From assembly GCF_016863615.1 (NCBI RefSeq), contig NZ_BOPF01000026.1, forward strand, positions 1 through 64,000: a stretch of 64,000 nucleotides of DNA. Direction: 5' to 3'. The translations under genes were made by a program, and so were the position numbers. This document shows positions 41,810 to 49,947 of the stretch, piece by piece. The stretch is from Virgisporangium aliadipatigenens. GTDB lineage: Bacteria; Actinomycetota; Actinomycetes; Mycobacteriales; Micromonosporaceae. The notes below the pieces were generated by a model. That model searched no databases. It worked only from the letters and a program-made list of their open reading frames with translations, and was not told the origin of the DNA. Numbering within the stretch: position 1 is the stretch's first letter; each line of letters begins with the position of its first letter.

Positions 41810-42532
41810 ATGCCCCACGACGACCGAGGACGCATGTCGCCCGAGCACGAAGCCGACAGACGCCGCACGACGCGGCCGGGCAGCGGGACCACTGCGGCGG
41901 ACACCCGTGACGCGCTGCGCCAGGCGATCCTGAGCGGTGAGTACCTGCCCGGCGAACGCCTCGTCGAGGCCCAGCTGTGTGAGCGTTTCGGCGCGAGCCG
42001 GTTCACGGTGCGGGCGGCGATCCAGGAGCTGGCCGGCGAGGGGCTGGTCGAGGTTCAGCGCAATCGTGGTGCCCAGGTGCGCAAGGTCTCCCTGGAGGAG
42101 GCCGTCGAGATCACCGAGGTCCGGATGGTGCTGGAAGGGCTGGTGGCCGCCCGCGCCGCGGAGAAGGTGACCGACGCGCACTCGGCCGAGTTGGCGGAGA
42201 TCGGTGCGCTGATGCGCGAGGCGGTGGCCGCGGGGGAGTTCCGCCGGTACAGCGATCTCAACCAGCGGCTGCACGCCCTGATCCGCACGGTGGCCGGGCA
42301 TCGCACCGCCGACGGGATCATCGAGACGTTGCGCGGTCAGTTGGTGCGCCACCAGTTCATGCTGTCGCTGTTGCCGGGGCGGCCGCACGTGTCGTTGCCG
42401 CAGCACGAACGCGTCATCGCCGCCGTCCGCGACCGCGATCCGAAGGCGGCGGAGGCGGCCATGCGCGAGCACATCGCCAGCGTCATCGAGGCGCTGCGTT
42501 CGATGGAGGCGCTGGGGGTCAACAGCCGTTGA
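41810..42532 (+). CDS. GntR-family regulator with FCD ligand domain
   Basis: 240 residues. After a charged tail of ~25 residues, the winged helix ALRQAILSGEYLPGERLVEA, FGASRFTVRAAIQELAGEGL is typical FadR-subfamily GntR. The helical FCD domain follows (EITEVRMVLEGLVAARAAEK) with metal-ligand-like residues (D..H in HALIRTVAGH and LPQHERVIAAVRDRD). Stop is 7 bp before a dehydrogenase gene, so one operon is likely. A TATTCT -10-like element (41794-41799) precedes the ATG closely. Probably senses a carboxylate metabolised by the downstream enzyme. Confidence 0.92.
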   Translation: MPHDDRGRMSPEHEADRRRTTRPGSGTTAADTRDALRQAILSGEYLPGERLVEAQLCERFGASRFTVRAAIQELAGEGLVEVQRNRGAQVRKVSLEEAVEITEVRMVLEGLVAARAAEKVTDAHSAELAEIGALMREAVAAGEFRRYSDLNQRLHALIRTVAGHRTADGIIETLRGQLVRHQFMLSLLPGRPHVSLPQHERVIAAVRDRDPKAAEAAMREHIASVIEALRSMEALGVNSR

Positions 42533-42539
42533 GGCAAGC

Positions 42540-43310
42540 ATGACGACCGTGTTCGCCGTGCTCGGGCTCGGTGAGGCGGGCAGCCGGTTCGCGGGCGACC
42601 TGGTGCGCGCGGGCGCGACGGTGCACGGCTACGACCCGCGCGTCGCGGCGCCGGAGGGCGTGCGCCCGTCCCGCGACGAGGCCGACGCGTGTCGCGACGC
42701 CGACGTGGTGCTGAGCGTCAACAGTTCCGCCGACGCGCTAACGGCGCTGGCGGGCGGCCTGCCGGGGTGCCGTTCCGGGGCGATCTGGGCGGAGCTGAAC
42801 ACCGCCTCGCCGGCGCTGAAGGAGAAGGTGGCGGCCGTCGCGGGCGACCGGGTCGAGGTCGTCGACGTGGCGATCATGGCGCCGGTGCCGGGGACCGGGC
42901 TGCGGACGCCGCTGTCGGTCAGCGGGCCGGCCGCGGAGCGGTTCGCCGCGTCGGTGCGGGCGTTCGGCGCGCGGGTCGAGGTCGTCGCCGGCCCGGTCGG
43001 TGCCGCCGCGACGCGCAAGCTGCTGCGCAGCGTCTTCTACAAGGGCATGGCCGCCGCCGTGGTCGAGGCGCTGACCGCCGCGCGGGCCGCCGGTCTCGAG
43101 GAGTGGCTCCGGGGGAACATCGCGGGCGAACTGATCCGCGCCGACGCCTCGACGCTCGACCGGCTGGTCGACGGCTCCCGCACGCACGCCCGCCGGCGCA
43201 CCCATGAGATGGCGGCGGCGGCCGAACTGCTCGACGCGCTCGGCGTCCCGCCCCGCATCGCCCGCGCCAGCCGCGACTGGCTGACTGACCTGGACACCCC
43301 GGGGGAATAG
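42540..43310 (+). CDS. NAD(P)-dependent oxidoreductase, 6-phosphogluconate-dehydrogenase-like with DUF1932
   Basis: 256 residues. N-terminal Rossmann fold TVFAVLGLGEAGSRFAGDLV, then DADVVLSVNSSADALTALAG and a beta-hydroxyacid-dehydrogenase-like loop (DVAIMAPVPGTGLRTPLSVS). The catalytic-lysine region is AATRKLLRSVFYKGMAAAVV, and the C-terminal helical part is of DUF1932 type. These enzymes oxidise or reduce hydroxyacids; the substrate is unknown. It follows a GntR/FCD regulator by 7 bp. The frame stays open for 62 more codons after its TAG stop. Confidence 0.88.
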   Translation: MTTVFAVLGLGEAGSRFAGDLVRAGATVHGYDPRVAAPEGVRPSRDEADACRDADVVLSVNSSADALTALAGGLPGCRSGAIWAELNTASPALKEKVAAVAGDRVEVVDVAIMAPVPGTGLRTPLSVSGPAAERFAASVRAFGARVEVVAGPVGAAATRKLLRSVFYKGMAAAVVEALTAARAAGLEEWLRGNIAGELIRADASTLDRLVDGSRTHARRRTHEMAAAAELLDALGVPPRIARASRDWLTDLDTPGE

Positions 43311-43498
43311 TCCCCTCGTGGGGAGGACGTTGATCGGCTGCGCCGCGCGTTCGACCGGGAAAGGCTCCGAAGCGTGGGGATCGACCCGGCGGGTGCCGAC
43401 GACCTGGACGGGGCGATCGCCCATCACCGCACGCTGCGCGACTTCTACCTGAGCGCGGGATCGGCCGGCCGGGCGGTGCCGCTGCTGATCATCTGACC
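43311..43498 (+). other. open frame continuing in phase after the dehydrogenase stop
   Basis: After the TAG at 43308-43310 the same frame continues for 62 codons to a TGA, reading protein-like: GEDVDRLRRAFDRERLRSVG, DLDGAIAHHRTLRDFYLSAG. No start codon with a ribosome site is visible in it, and its 3' end overlaps the end of the opposite XRE gene by 54 bp. It may be a fragment of another gene or a former C-terminal extension. I recognise no family. Confidence 0.3.
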
Positions 43499-44335
43499 GT
43501 CGGGGAAGCGCTCCGTGCCGAGCACCGAGAGCAGCCGCAGCTTCTCGAAGCTCTCGCTGCGCGGCGCGGCGGTCAGCACCAGCAGCACCTGCGACCGGTC
43601 CTCGGTGAACAGCGCCTGACAGTCCACCTCGATCGGCCCGAGCCGCGGATGGATCAGCGTCTTGTGGTCCTCGAACCGGCGCGCCACCTCGTGCCGCTCC
43701 CACACCTCGGTGAACTCCTCGCTCTCCCGGTGCAGCAACCGCACCAGTTCGTCGGCGCGCGATCCGGCGCCGGCCGGGCCGTGCGCGGCACGCAGGCCCG
43801 CGACGAGCGCACGGCCCTGCCGGGCCCGGTCCTCCGCCGGGTAGATCAGCCGCTCCTCGGGCCGGGTGAACCAGCGGTAGACCGCACTGCGCGCCGGCCC
43901 GGTCAGCTCCGTGGCGTCGCCGAAGAGCGCGGCGGCCATGCCGTTCTGCACGAGGGTCTCGCCGAGGTCGGTGAGGATCAGGGCCGGCGAGTCGTCGAGC
44001 CGGTCCAGCACCCGCAGGAGCGTGGGGGCGATGTGCGTCGCCGCGACGGCCGGCGTCGGCGCGCCGTGCCCGGCGAGGCGGAACAGGTAGTCGCGCTCGT
44101 CGGTCGTCAGCCGCAGCGCCCGGGCCAGGGACGCCAGCATCTGCTCGCTCGGCTGCGGGCCGCGGCGCTGTTCGAGCCGGGTGTAGTAGTCGGTGGACAT
44201 GACGGCGAGGGCGGCGACCTCCTCGCGCCGCAGCCCCACCGTGCGCCGGCGCACCCCCGCGGAGAGCCCGACGTCCTCCGGTCGTAACGCCGCACGGCGT
44301 CGGCGCAGAAAGTCGGCCAGCGTCGCCCGTTCCAT
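43445..44335 (-). CDS. XRE-family regulator with MmyB-like ligand-binding domain
   Basis: 296 residues. N-terminal helix-turn-helix: TLADFLRRRRAALRPEDVGL and LRREEVAALAVMSTDYYTRLE. The C-terminal half has the MmyB-type domain (APTLLRVLDRLDDSPALILT, LVQNGMAAALFGDA, VYRWFTRPEERLIYPAED), thought to bind fatty-acid-like ligands. Divergent from an SDR gene with a 100-bp gap, a frequent pairing where the regulator represses the dehydrogenase. Confidence 0.92.
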   Translation of the reverse strand: MERATLADFLRRRRAALRPEDVGLSAGVRRRTVGLRREEVAALAVMSTDYYTRLEQRRGPQPSEQMLASLARALRLTTDERDYLFRLAGHGAPTPAVAATHIAPTLLRVLDRLDDSPALILTDLGETLVQNGMAAALFGDATELTGPARSAVYRWFTRPEERLIYPAEDRARQGRALVAGLRAAHGPAGAGSRADELVRLLHRESEEFTEVWERHEVARRFEDHKTLIHPRLGPIEVDCQALFTEDRSQVLLVLTAAPRSESFEKLRLLSVLGTERFPDGQMISSGTARPADPALR

Positions 44336-44435
44336 CGGATCAGTATCGGCGGAAGGAGGGCGGCCAGCCAGGGACCGGCGATCCCCCGATGACCGGACTC
44401 TGCCGCGGCACCCGCGCGTTGTCGACGCTCGACGC

Positions 44436-45191
44436 ATGGACATCAGCGGAAACACCGTCTTCATCCCCGGCGCCACCGGCGGCCTCGGCCGCGCGCTCGC
44501 GCTCGCCCTGCACGAGCGCGGCAACACCGTCATCGTCGGCGGCCGCCGCACCGAACTCCTCGCGGAGATCGCCGAAGAGCACCCCGGCATCGACACCGTG
44601 CGGATCGACACCGCCGACCCGGCTTCGATCGAGGCCGCCGCCAAGGAGGTGCTCACCCGCCACCCCGAGCTGAACGTGCTCGTCACGATGGCCGGCATCA
44701 TGCGCGCCGAGGACTGGACGCACCCGTCGACGTTCCTCGCCGATGCGGAGGCCGTCGTGACGACCAATGTGCTCGGGCCGATCCGGCTCATCGGCGCGTT
44801 CGTCGAGCACCTGCTCGGCCGGCCGGACGCCACCGTCATGACCGTGTCGTCGGGGCTGGCGTTCGTGCCGTACGGGCCGACGCCGAGCTACAACGCGTCC
44901 AAGGCGGCGATCCACCTGCTCAGCGAATCGCTGCGGGTCCAGTACGCGGGAACGTCGCTGAAGGTGCTCGAACTGGTGCCGCCGTCGGTGCGCACCAACC
45001 TGCTGCCCGGCCAGGAGGAGAACCCGCTGGCGATGCCGCTTTCGGAGTTCACGGCGGAGGCCGTGGAGCTGATCGAGCGGCGGCCGGACGCCACGGAGAT
45101 CCAGGTCGAACGGGTCAAGTACCTGCGGTACGCGGAGGTGCGCGGCGATTACGACGAGGTCGTGTCCGTGCTGAACGGGCACCAGAACTAG
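44436..45191 (+). CDS. short-chain dehydrogenase (DltE-like)
   Basis: 251 residues. Cofactor motif TVFIPGATGGLGRALALALH, NVLVTMAGIMRAEDW in the NNAG position, and the catalytic Ser and Tyr-x-x-x-Lys in VMTVSSGLAFVPYGPTPSYNASKAA. Length and SYNASKAAIHLLSESLRVQY fit the DltE-like SDR group that often partners XRE/MmyB regulators. Its stop overlaps the convergent small gene by 4 bp. Substrate unknown. Confidence 0.9.
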   Translation: MDISGNTVFIPGATGGLGRALALALHERGNTVIVGGRRTELLAEIAEEHPGIDTVRIDTADPASIEAAAKEVLTRHPELNVLVTMAGIMRAEDWTHPSTFLADAEAVVTTNVLGPIRLIGAFVEHLLGRPDATVMTVSSGLAFVPYGPTPSYNASKAAIHLLSESLRVQYAGTSLKVLELVPPSVRTNLLPGQEENPLAMPLSEFTAEAVELIERRPDATEIQVERVKYLRYAEVRGDYDEVVSVLNGHQN

Positions 45192-45337
45192 GGCTGATCG
45201 ATGCGGTAGCCGGTGTCGGCGGCGGTGATGCGTTCGAGTTCCTCCGTGGTGAACTCGTGTCCGGTGAACCGCCGCACGGCCAGCAGCCCCATCGCCCGCT
45301 TGTTGCGGCGCAGGTCGCCGAAGTCCAGGTCGTTCAT
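45188..45337 (-). CDS. small hypothetical protein, 49 aa
   Basis: 49 residues, starting MNDLDFGDLRRNKRAMGLLA and containing RRFTGHEFTTEELERITAAD. No family recognised. Its ATG overlaps the stop of the preceding frame (ATGA), as expected for coupled genes. Acidic/amphipathic, without signal peptide. Could instead be the tail of the broken gene next to it. Confidence 0.4.
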   Translation of the reverse strand: MNDLDFGDLRRNKRAMGLLAVRRFTGHEFTTEELERITAADTGYRIDQP

Positions 45338-45899
45338 CGGCACCGGTCGAGCACGGCCACCGTGGGGACGACGTGGTTGATCCGCCGCAGCGACACCGGC
45401 TCGCGCGGGTCGCCCCCGAACGCCCGCACCACCTCGTCCGTCGGCAGGCCGGTGACGACCGTGACCGTGGCCCCCTGCGCGATGACGCTGCGGCGCAGCC
45501 ACCCGAACGCCTCCTCCGGCAGCGCCGGCCGCACCGGCACCGGTTCGCCGCGCAGGCGGTGGCCGAGCGCGTCGGTGTAGGCAGGGCAGCGTTTGTTTCC
45601 AGGGCAGCGACGGTCAGTTCGAGCGTGCCGAGGAGGCGTTCGACCAGAAGGGGCGGGAGCGAACCGAGCGGCGAGTCGTCGCGCCCGCGCGCACGGACGG
45701 CGGGGTCGGCGGCCTGCGGTCCACGGGCGGCGAGTACCGCACGCGCCCGGTCGCGCACCGACGGCCCGCTCCCGCCGGCGACGCGCAGCCGCCCCAGCTC
45801 TGCGGCCGGGGCCGGCGGGATCCGCGCCAGCACCACGCCGAACGCCTCGACGACCGGCCCGGCCAGCTCTTCGACGATCTCGTCCGTCAGCTCAGACAT
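45334..45899 (-). pseudogene. hypothetical gene, apparently frameshifted near 45570-45590
   Basis: From the ATG at 45899 one frame reads protein-like to about 45590 (SELTDEIVEELAGPVVEAFG, LPPLLVERLLGTLELTVAAL) and then turns into Arg/Cys-rich shadow sequence. From about 45580 a second frame is protein-like to its stop at 45334 (AYTDALGHRLRGEPVPVRPA, GATVTVVTGLPTDEVVRAFG). The second half vaguely resembles DUF6461 proteins. A single indel would join them; alternatively the second frame starts on its own at the GTG 45540. The switch lies in GGCAGGGCAG-type repeats. Confidence 0.4.
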
Positions 45900-45944
45900 C
45901 GATCGCCCACTCTATTCGTCGCGAGCCGCCGATGAGGTCCCTCT

Positions 45945-46011
45945 CATGATCGTTGTGCAATCCGTCAGCCGTGCGGGCCGAAATCGGCTGACACAGTGCA
46001 CAACGATCATG
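45945..46011. repeat. 67-bp nested perfect palindrome (REP- or MITE-like)
   Basis: Outer arms CATGATCGTTGTGCA (45945-45959) and its exact complement (45997-46011), 15 bp each. Inside, GTCAGCCG (45964-45971) pairs with CGGCTGAC (45985-45992) around a 13-nt loop, and 4-nt bulges separate the two stems. It lies between the start of the broken gene at 45899 and the GH19-like gene. The symmetry exceeds a simple terminator and there is no T-run. Confidence 0.75.
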
Positions 46012-46096
46012 GCTGTCCCAGCTGATGGGAGCCGCCGGCCGGCACGGTTCGGTGCAAGTGCGGGGCGGTGGGCGCGGGCCGGGACACACTTGCGCC

Positions 46097-47182
46097 ATGC
46101 CCGAACGGATCACCGCCGAGCGCGTGCCCGCACAGCCCGGGAAGCAGCCGGCCGCCGACGAGGTGCCGGCCGGGGCGCGGCTGCTGAGCGTGTCGGAGAT
46201 GCTGCGGGCCGGCAACGGGGCGTTCCGCCGCTGGCTCGACGAACAGTCGACCGCGCGCGGCGACTCATCGACCGCCGCCCCGATTGCCGACGGCTCGGCC
46301 GCGCCGCGGGCCGCGGACAAGGCCGCCGACGGCTCGGCCGCGCTGCGGGCGGCGGAGGAGGCCGTCGTGGCGCAGGCAATGGAGATGCTCGACGAGCCGC
46401 GCAAGGCGAAGCGCGCCGAGGCGGAGGGGCACATCCGTGCCGAGGCGCCGCTGATCGTGCGCGACTGCGTGGCGCAGGGCATGGACAACGTCCGGCAGGT
46501 GGCGTACGTGCTGGCGACGGCGTTCCACGAGTCGCGCTTCGGCACGCGGGAGTACGAGCGTAGCGAGTCGCGGGTGGAGGACCACAACCCGTACCGCAGG
46601 CAGGACGACGGCACGTACGGGGCGAACCTGCACAACAGTTCGCGGACGAAGGTCGGCGCCGACACCGAGGCGGAGCTGGACGCCGAGTACTGGGACGGGA
46701 TGTACGGCGGCCGCAACGGCAACCGCGCGGGCACCACCGACGCGAGCGACTTCCGGGGGCGCGGGTATGTGCAGCTGACGTTCCGGAACAACTACGAGAA
46801 GATGTCGAGGAGGCTCAACGAACTCGGCTTCTCCTACACGCACGACGGGAAGACGTTCGGTGGGCGGGGGAATCCGCCGATCGACCTGGTCGCCAACTTC
46901 ACGCACGTCAACGAGGTGCCCGAGGTGGCCTCGAAGATTCTCGTCGTCGGTTCGGCCGAGGGCGCCTTCACCGGCCGGGACCTCGGCGACTTCATCCCCG
47001 ACGAGCTGCCGCGGAGCGCGGACACGCCCGAGGAACGGGACGCCGCGATGCTCGCGCAGTGGAAGGGCGCGCGCCGGGTCATCAACGGCCAGGACCGCGC
47101 CGCCGACATCGCCGTGGTGGCGAAAGGGTTCCACGACGCGCTCGCGCCGCTATGGCCGCGGGTCGTCCCGCCGGCGCAGTAG
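46097..47182 (+). CDS. GH19-like (chitinase/lysozyme-type) protein without signal peptide
   Basis: 361 residues from the ATG at 46097. Residues 1-90 are low-complexity with two copies of a segment like IADGSAAPRAADKA. The enzyme domain begins near 115 and carries VAYVLATAFHESRFGTREYE (catalytic Glu candidate in the HES motif) and DFRGRGYVQLTFRNNYEKMS, the GH19 signature region. No Sec or Tat signal, so it is either cytoplasmic, exported another way (as phage endolysins are) or injected. Acts presumably on chitin or peptidoglycan. Ends 33 bp inside the convergent serine hydrolase gene. Confidence 0.75.
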   Translation: MPERITAERVPAQPGKQPAADEVPAGARLLSVSEMLRAGNGAFRRWLDEQSTARGDSSTAAPIADGSAAPRAADKAADGSAALRAAEEAVVAQAMEMLDEPRKAKRAEAEGHIRAEAPLIVRDCVAQGMDNVRQVAYVLATAFHESRFGTREYERSESRVEDHNPYRRQDDGTYGANLHNSSRTKVGADTEAELDAEYWDGMYGGRNGNRAGTTDASDFRGRGYVQLTFRNNYEKMSRRLNELGFSYTHDGKTFGGRGNPPIDLVANFTHVNEVPEVASKILVVGSAEGAFTGRDLGDFIPDELPRSADTPEERDAAMLAQWKGARRVINGQDRAADIAVVAKGFHDALAPLWPRVVPPAQ

Positions 47183-48187
47183 CGCCAGCGCCAGGTCCAG
47201 GCTCGCGCGCAGCATCCGGGTCCGTCCGTCGTTGCAGACGACAAGAGCCGCGGTCGAACGGCCGGGGTCGACCACCGCCGTCGCGACCCAGCGGGCGTTG
47301 GATCCCTGCTGCGCGAAGGCGAACGGGCCCTTCGGGATCGCCCAGCCCATCGCCTGGCGGGTGTGCGTCCCGGGCGGGGTGGTGAGGCGGCGCAGGGAGT
47401 CGGCGGTGAGCAGCCGCTCGGGGCCGTTCAGGAACAGCCGCACGAACTCCGCCCAGCCGGCCAGGTCGACGTGCAGCCGCCCGGCGGGGGAGAGCAGCGG
47501 CGGGTTGTCCGGTGGATGTTCCGGCGACGGGTCGGCCGGGTCGATCGCGGGTCCGCGCCCCATGCCGATCCCCAGGAACGTGCGCCGGGCGCGGTGTCCC
47601 CAGGGCTGCGCACCGGTCGGCGGCCCGAAGCCCGCGTTGCCGATGCGAAGCGGCCGCAACAGCTCGCGGGTGAGCACCTCCTCGAACGGCGCACCGGTGA
47701 GCCGTTCCAACGCGGCGCCCACGACGACGTATCCCAGGTTGGAGTAGACGAACCGGCCGGGGTGGCGGGGCGGCCGGCACAGATACCGTTCGACCAGAAG
47801 GGAACGCTGCCGGGGCAACGGCGCCGGATCGGTCAGCGCGGACCGCAGCTCGTCCGGACCCGGGTGGGCCGGCAGGCCCGACGTGCCGGTGAGGAGCGCC
47901 GCGACCGGCACCGAACCCCAGCCGGGATGGACGCCGTCGAAGACCTCGGCGAGCGGCGTCTCCCACCGCAACCGTCCACTTTGGACGAACAGGGCCACGG
48001 TCGCCGCCGTCATCGCCTTCATGCAGGAGCCGATGTGCCACCGGTCGGCGGTGGTGACCGGTGCGCCGCCGCGGATCCGCTCGCCGCACGCGACGATCTC
48101 CGGAGGGCCGACGGCGGGCAGCAACGCCGCCGCGATCGCGGGGACATCCGTACGGCGCCGGTGCCGCGCGACGGTCTCGGCGATCAC
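47150..48187 (-). CDS. serine hydrolase, class C beta-lactamase/DD-peptidase fold
   Basis: 345 residues from a GTG overlapping the regulator stop by 4 bp. The SxxK motif is HIGSCMKAMTAATVALF, the YxN motif FVYSNLGYVVVGAALERL, with later AMGWAIPKGP as the third-motif region. No signal peptide, so it probably acts inside the cell on an ester or amide rather than as a secreted beta-lactamase. Cotranscribed with the ArsR-like regulator that precedes it; the two starts and stops overlap. Confidence 0.87.
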   Translation of the reverse strand: MIAETVARHRRRTDVPAIAAALLPAVGPPEIVACGERIRGGAPVTTADRWHIGSCMKAMTAATVALFVQSGRLRWETPLAEVFDGVHPGWGSVPVAALLTGTSGLPAHPGPDELRSALTDPAPLPRQRSLLVERYLCRPPRHPGRFVYSNLGYVVVGAALERLTGAPFEEVLTRELLRPLRIGNAGFGPPTGAQPWGHRARRTFLGIGMGRGPAIDPADPSPEHPPDNPPLLSPAGRLHVDLAGWAEFVRLFLNGPERLLTADSLRRLTTPPGTHTRQAMGWAIPKGPFAFAQQGSNARWVATAVVDPGRSTAALVVCNDGRTRMLRASLDLALALLRRRDDPRP

Positions 48188-48675
48188 GACTCCTCCGCGA
48201 CGGAGGGACGCAGATCCATGACCGCGCACAGCACGGCCAGTAGCGGCACCACATGGTGCTCCCGAACGGCGTACGTCCCGCGCACCGGCTGGTGGATGAC
48301 GCCCGCGGCGAGCAGCTCCTTGAGATGGTGGAACAGCTGCCCCGACGACGGTTGGTCCAGCAGCCGCGCCAGCTCCGCGGTCGTCAGGCGCCGCCGGAGC
48401 AGCTCGGCCACGATCCGCACGCGCGTGGGGTTGCCCAGGGCGGCCAGCACCCCGGCGCTCGGCTCCGCCGGCGCGGCACGGATCTCGTCCCACCCGCGCG
48501 CGATCTGCCACGCGATGGTGCGCTCGTCCCAGCCGCCGAGGCCGCCGTAGACGAACGTCTCCGGGGTGAGGTCCTGCCAGCCGGTGGCGTTCGCCGTCGG
48601 CGCCGGCGGTGCCGCCTTCTCGAGCGCGCTGACCCTCTTCGCGAGCTCGTCGAGCCGCTTCTGGACATCCTTCAT
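48184..48675 (-). CDS. ArsR-like winged-helix regulator
   Basis: 163 residues. N-terminal coiled coil (MKDVQKRLDELAKRVSALEK), a central linker, then an ArsR-type winged helix: VLAALGNPTRVRIVAELLRR, LTTAELARLLDQPSSGQLFH. No metal-binding Cys motif, so it responds to something else. First gene of a two-gene operon with the serine hydrolase, whose promoter it may control. Direct ACTCCG repeats at 48690-48705 just upstream of the ATG could be its site. Confidence 0.87.
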   Translation of the reverse strand: MKDVQKRLDELAKRVSALEKAAPPAPTANATGWQDLTPETFVYGGLGGWDERTIAWQIARGWDEIRAAPAEPSAGVLAALGNPTRVRIVAELLRRRLTTAELARLLDQPSSGQLFHHLKELLAAGVIHQPVRGTYAVREHHVVPLLAVLCAVMDLRPSVAEES

Positions 48676-48771
48676 GCCCGACTACGGTACTCCGAAACTC
48701 CGCAGTTCGATAGTTCCGGGACCGTCGATGTTCACCCCATCGGGACGGCCGTCGCCGACCCGCCGCGCGGA

Positions 48772-49638
48772 TCAGCCGATGTACGCCAGCGCGAAGCCCA
48801 CCGTCGGAACGCCGAACAGCACCGACAGCACAGCCAGCGACAGCAGCGTCGGCCGGCGGGTCAGCAGCGCGTACCCCACGACCAGTACCGGCACCGTCAC
48901 CACCTGCGGCCAGAACGTCGACCGGGGCACCACCGCGTCGAGATACGCGCACACCAGCGACACCCCCAGCCCGGCGGCCCACATGCCGACCCCGGCCCGG
49001 TAGGCCCGCCGCCGCCCGAAGCGCACCGCGAACGTCGTGTCACCCGCACCGGAGTCCGGCCCGAGGTCGGCCACGGTCGTCGGCGTGTACATGGCGGCGG
49101 CGAACAGCAGCCCGATCAGCCCGAACTGCCACGGGAACTCCCACGGCGGCCGGGTGATCGACCAACCCGCGGCCGGCGAGACGACCCCGACGACGAGCGC
49201 GTTGACGGCGACGTCCCAGCCCGGCCGCGTCTTGAGCCGCAGCGGCGGCGCGCTGTACGCCCAGCCGAGCACCAGCACCGCCGCGACGCCGAGCACGAAC
49301 AGCGGCCCGACGAACAGGGCCGTGCCGAGAGAGGCCGCGGCGATCCAGCGGTACCAGACGCGCAGCCGTCGCGGGGTGACGGCGCCGGTCACCAGCGGGG
49401 CGTCCCGCTTGCGCGGGTTGGCCAGATCGCTGCGCAGGTCGTGGAGGTCGTTCTGGGCGAGGACGGCGCCCCAGATGAGCGGGCCGAGGACGAGCAGCGC
49501 CACGGCGGCCCGGGGCAGGTCGGCGCGGGCCGGGAACCACTCCCGGCCGGCCAGCACGGTGCCCAGGTACGCCGGCACCCAGGAGACCGGCCAGAACCAC
49601 GGCCGCGAGACGGCGAGCAGCGGAACGACCCTGGTCAT
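48772..49638 (-). CDS. UbiA-family prenyltransferase
   Basis: 288 residues with about eight membrane segments. First Asp-rich motif: LAQNDLHDLRSDLANPRKRD (NDxxDxxxD). Second: VADLGPDSGAGDTTFAVRFG. These bind the Mg-diphosphate of a polyprenyl donor. Members prenylate quinone, heme or aromatic precursors or build other prenylated lipids. No quinone-pathway gene is adjacent, so the acceptor is unknown. Confidence 0.9.
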   Translation of the reverse strand: MTRVVPLLAVSRPWFWPVSWVPAYLGTVLAGREWFPARADLPRAAVALLVLGPLIWGAVLAQNDLHDLRSDLANPRKRDAPLVTGAVTPRRLRVWYRWIAAASLGTALFVGPLFVLGVAAVLVLGWAYSAPPLRLKTRPGWDVAVNALVVGVVSPAAGWSITRPPWEFPWQFGLIGLLFAAAMYTPTTVADLGPDSGAGDTTFAVRFGRRRAYRAGVGMWAAGLGVSLVCAYLDAVVPRSTFWPQVVTVPVLVVGYALLTRRPTLLSLAVLSVLFGVPTVGFALAYIG

Positions 49639-49686
49639 GAGCGCATGATCGCTCCGCCGCGCTGTGCGCGCACTGAGAGCCTCATC

Positions 49687-49944
49687 ATGGAACCCGTGAC
49701 GTACGACGCATGGCGGGCCGCACTGGCGGCGGAGGAACCCGTGGCGGCACTGCGCGCCGAGGCGCAGAGCCGGCTGGCCGCGGGGGAGACCCGGGAACGG
49801 GTGAAGACGGAACTGCAGGCCCTCGTCCACGCCGTCCGCTTCGAGGCGCAGGCGAGCCGTCGAAGCAGCGACGAGGACGAGGAGCCCATTCTCGATGTGC
49901 TGGACATGTTGGCCGGCTGGTCGCGGCCGGGGACGGCGCTCTAG
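49687..49944 (+). CDS. small hypothetical protein, 85 aa
   Basis: 85 residues from the ATG at 49687, mostly helical and charged: ALRAEAQSRLAAGETRERVK, ELQALVHAVRFEAQ, then an acidic stretch SSDEDEEPILDVLDMLAGW. No family recognised, no signal peptide. Acidic C-terminal helix may bind a partner. Sits between divergent UbiA and convergent ABC permease genes; 3 bp separate its stop from the permease stop. Confidence 0.65.
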   Translation: MEPVTYDAWRAALAAEEPVAALRAEAQSRLAAGETRERVKTELQALVHAVRFEAQASRRSSDEDEEPILDVLDMLAGWSRPGTAL

Positions 49945-49947
49945 GGG

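Noticed and set aside
44340-45590. Continuation of the 45899 frame down to 44340
   Set aside because: After ~45590 it becomes an Arg/Cys-rich shadow of the SDR gene; treated as frameshift, not as a 519-residue protein.
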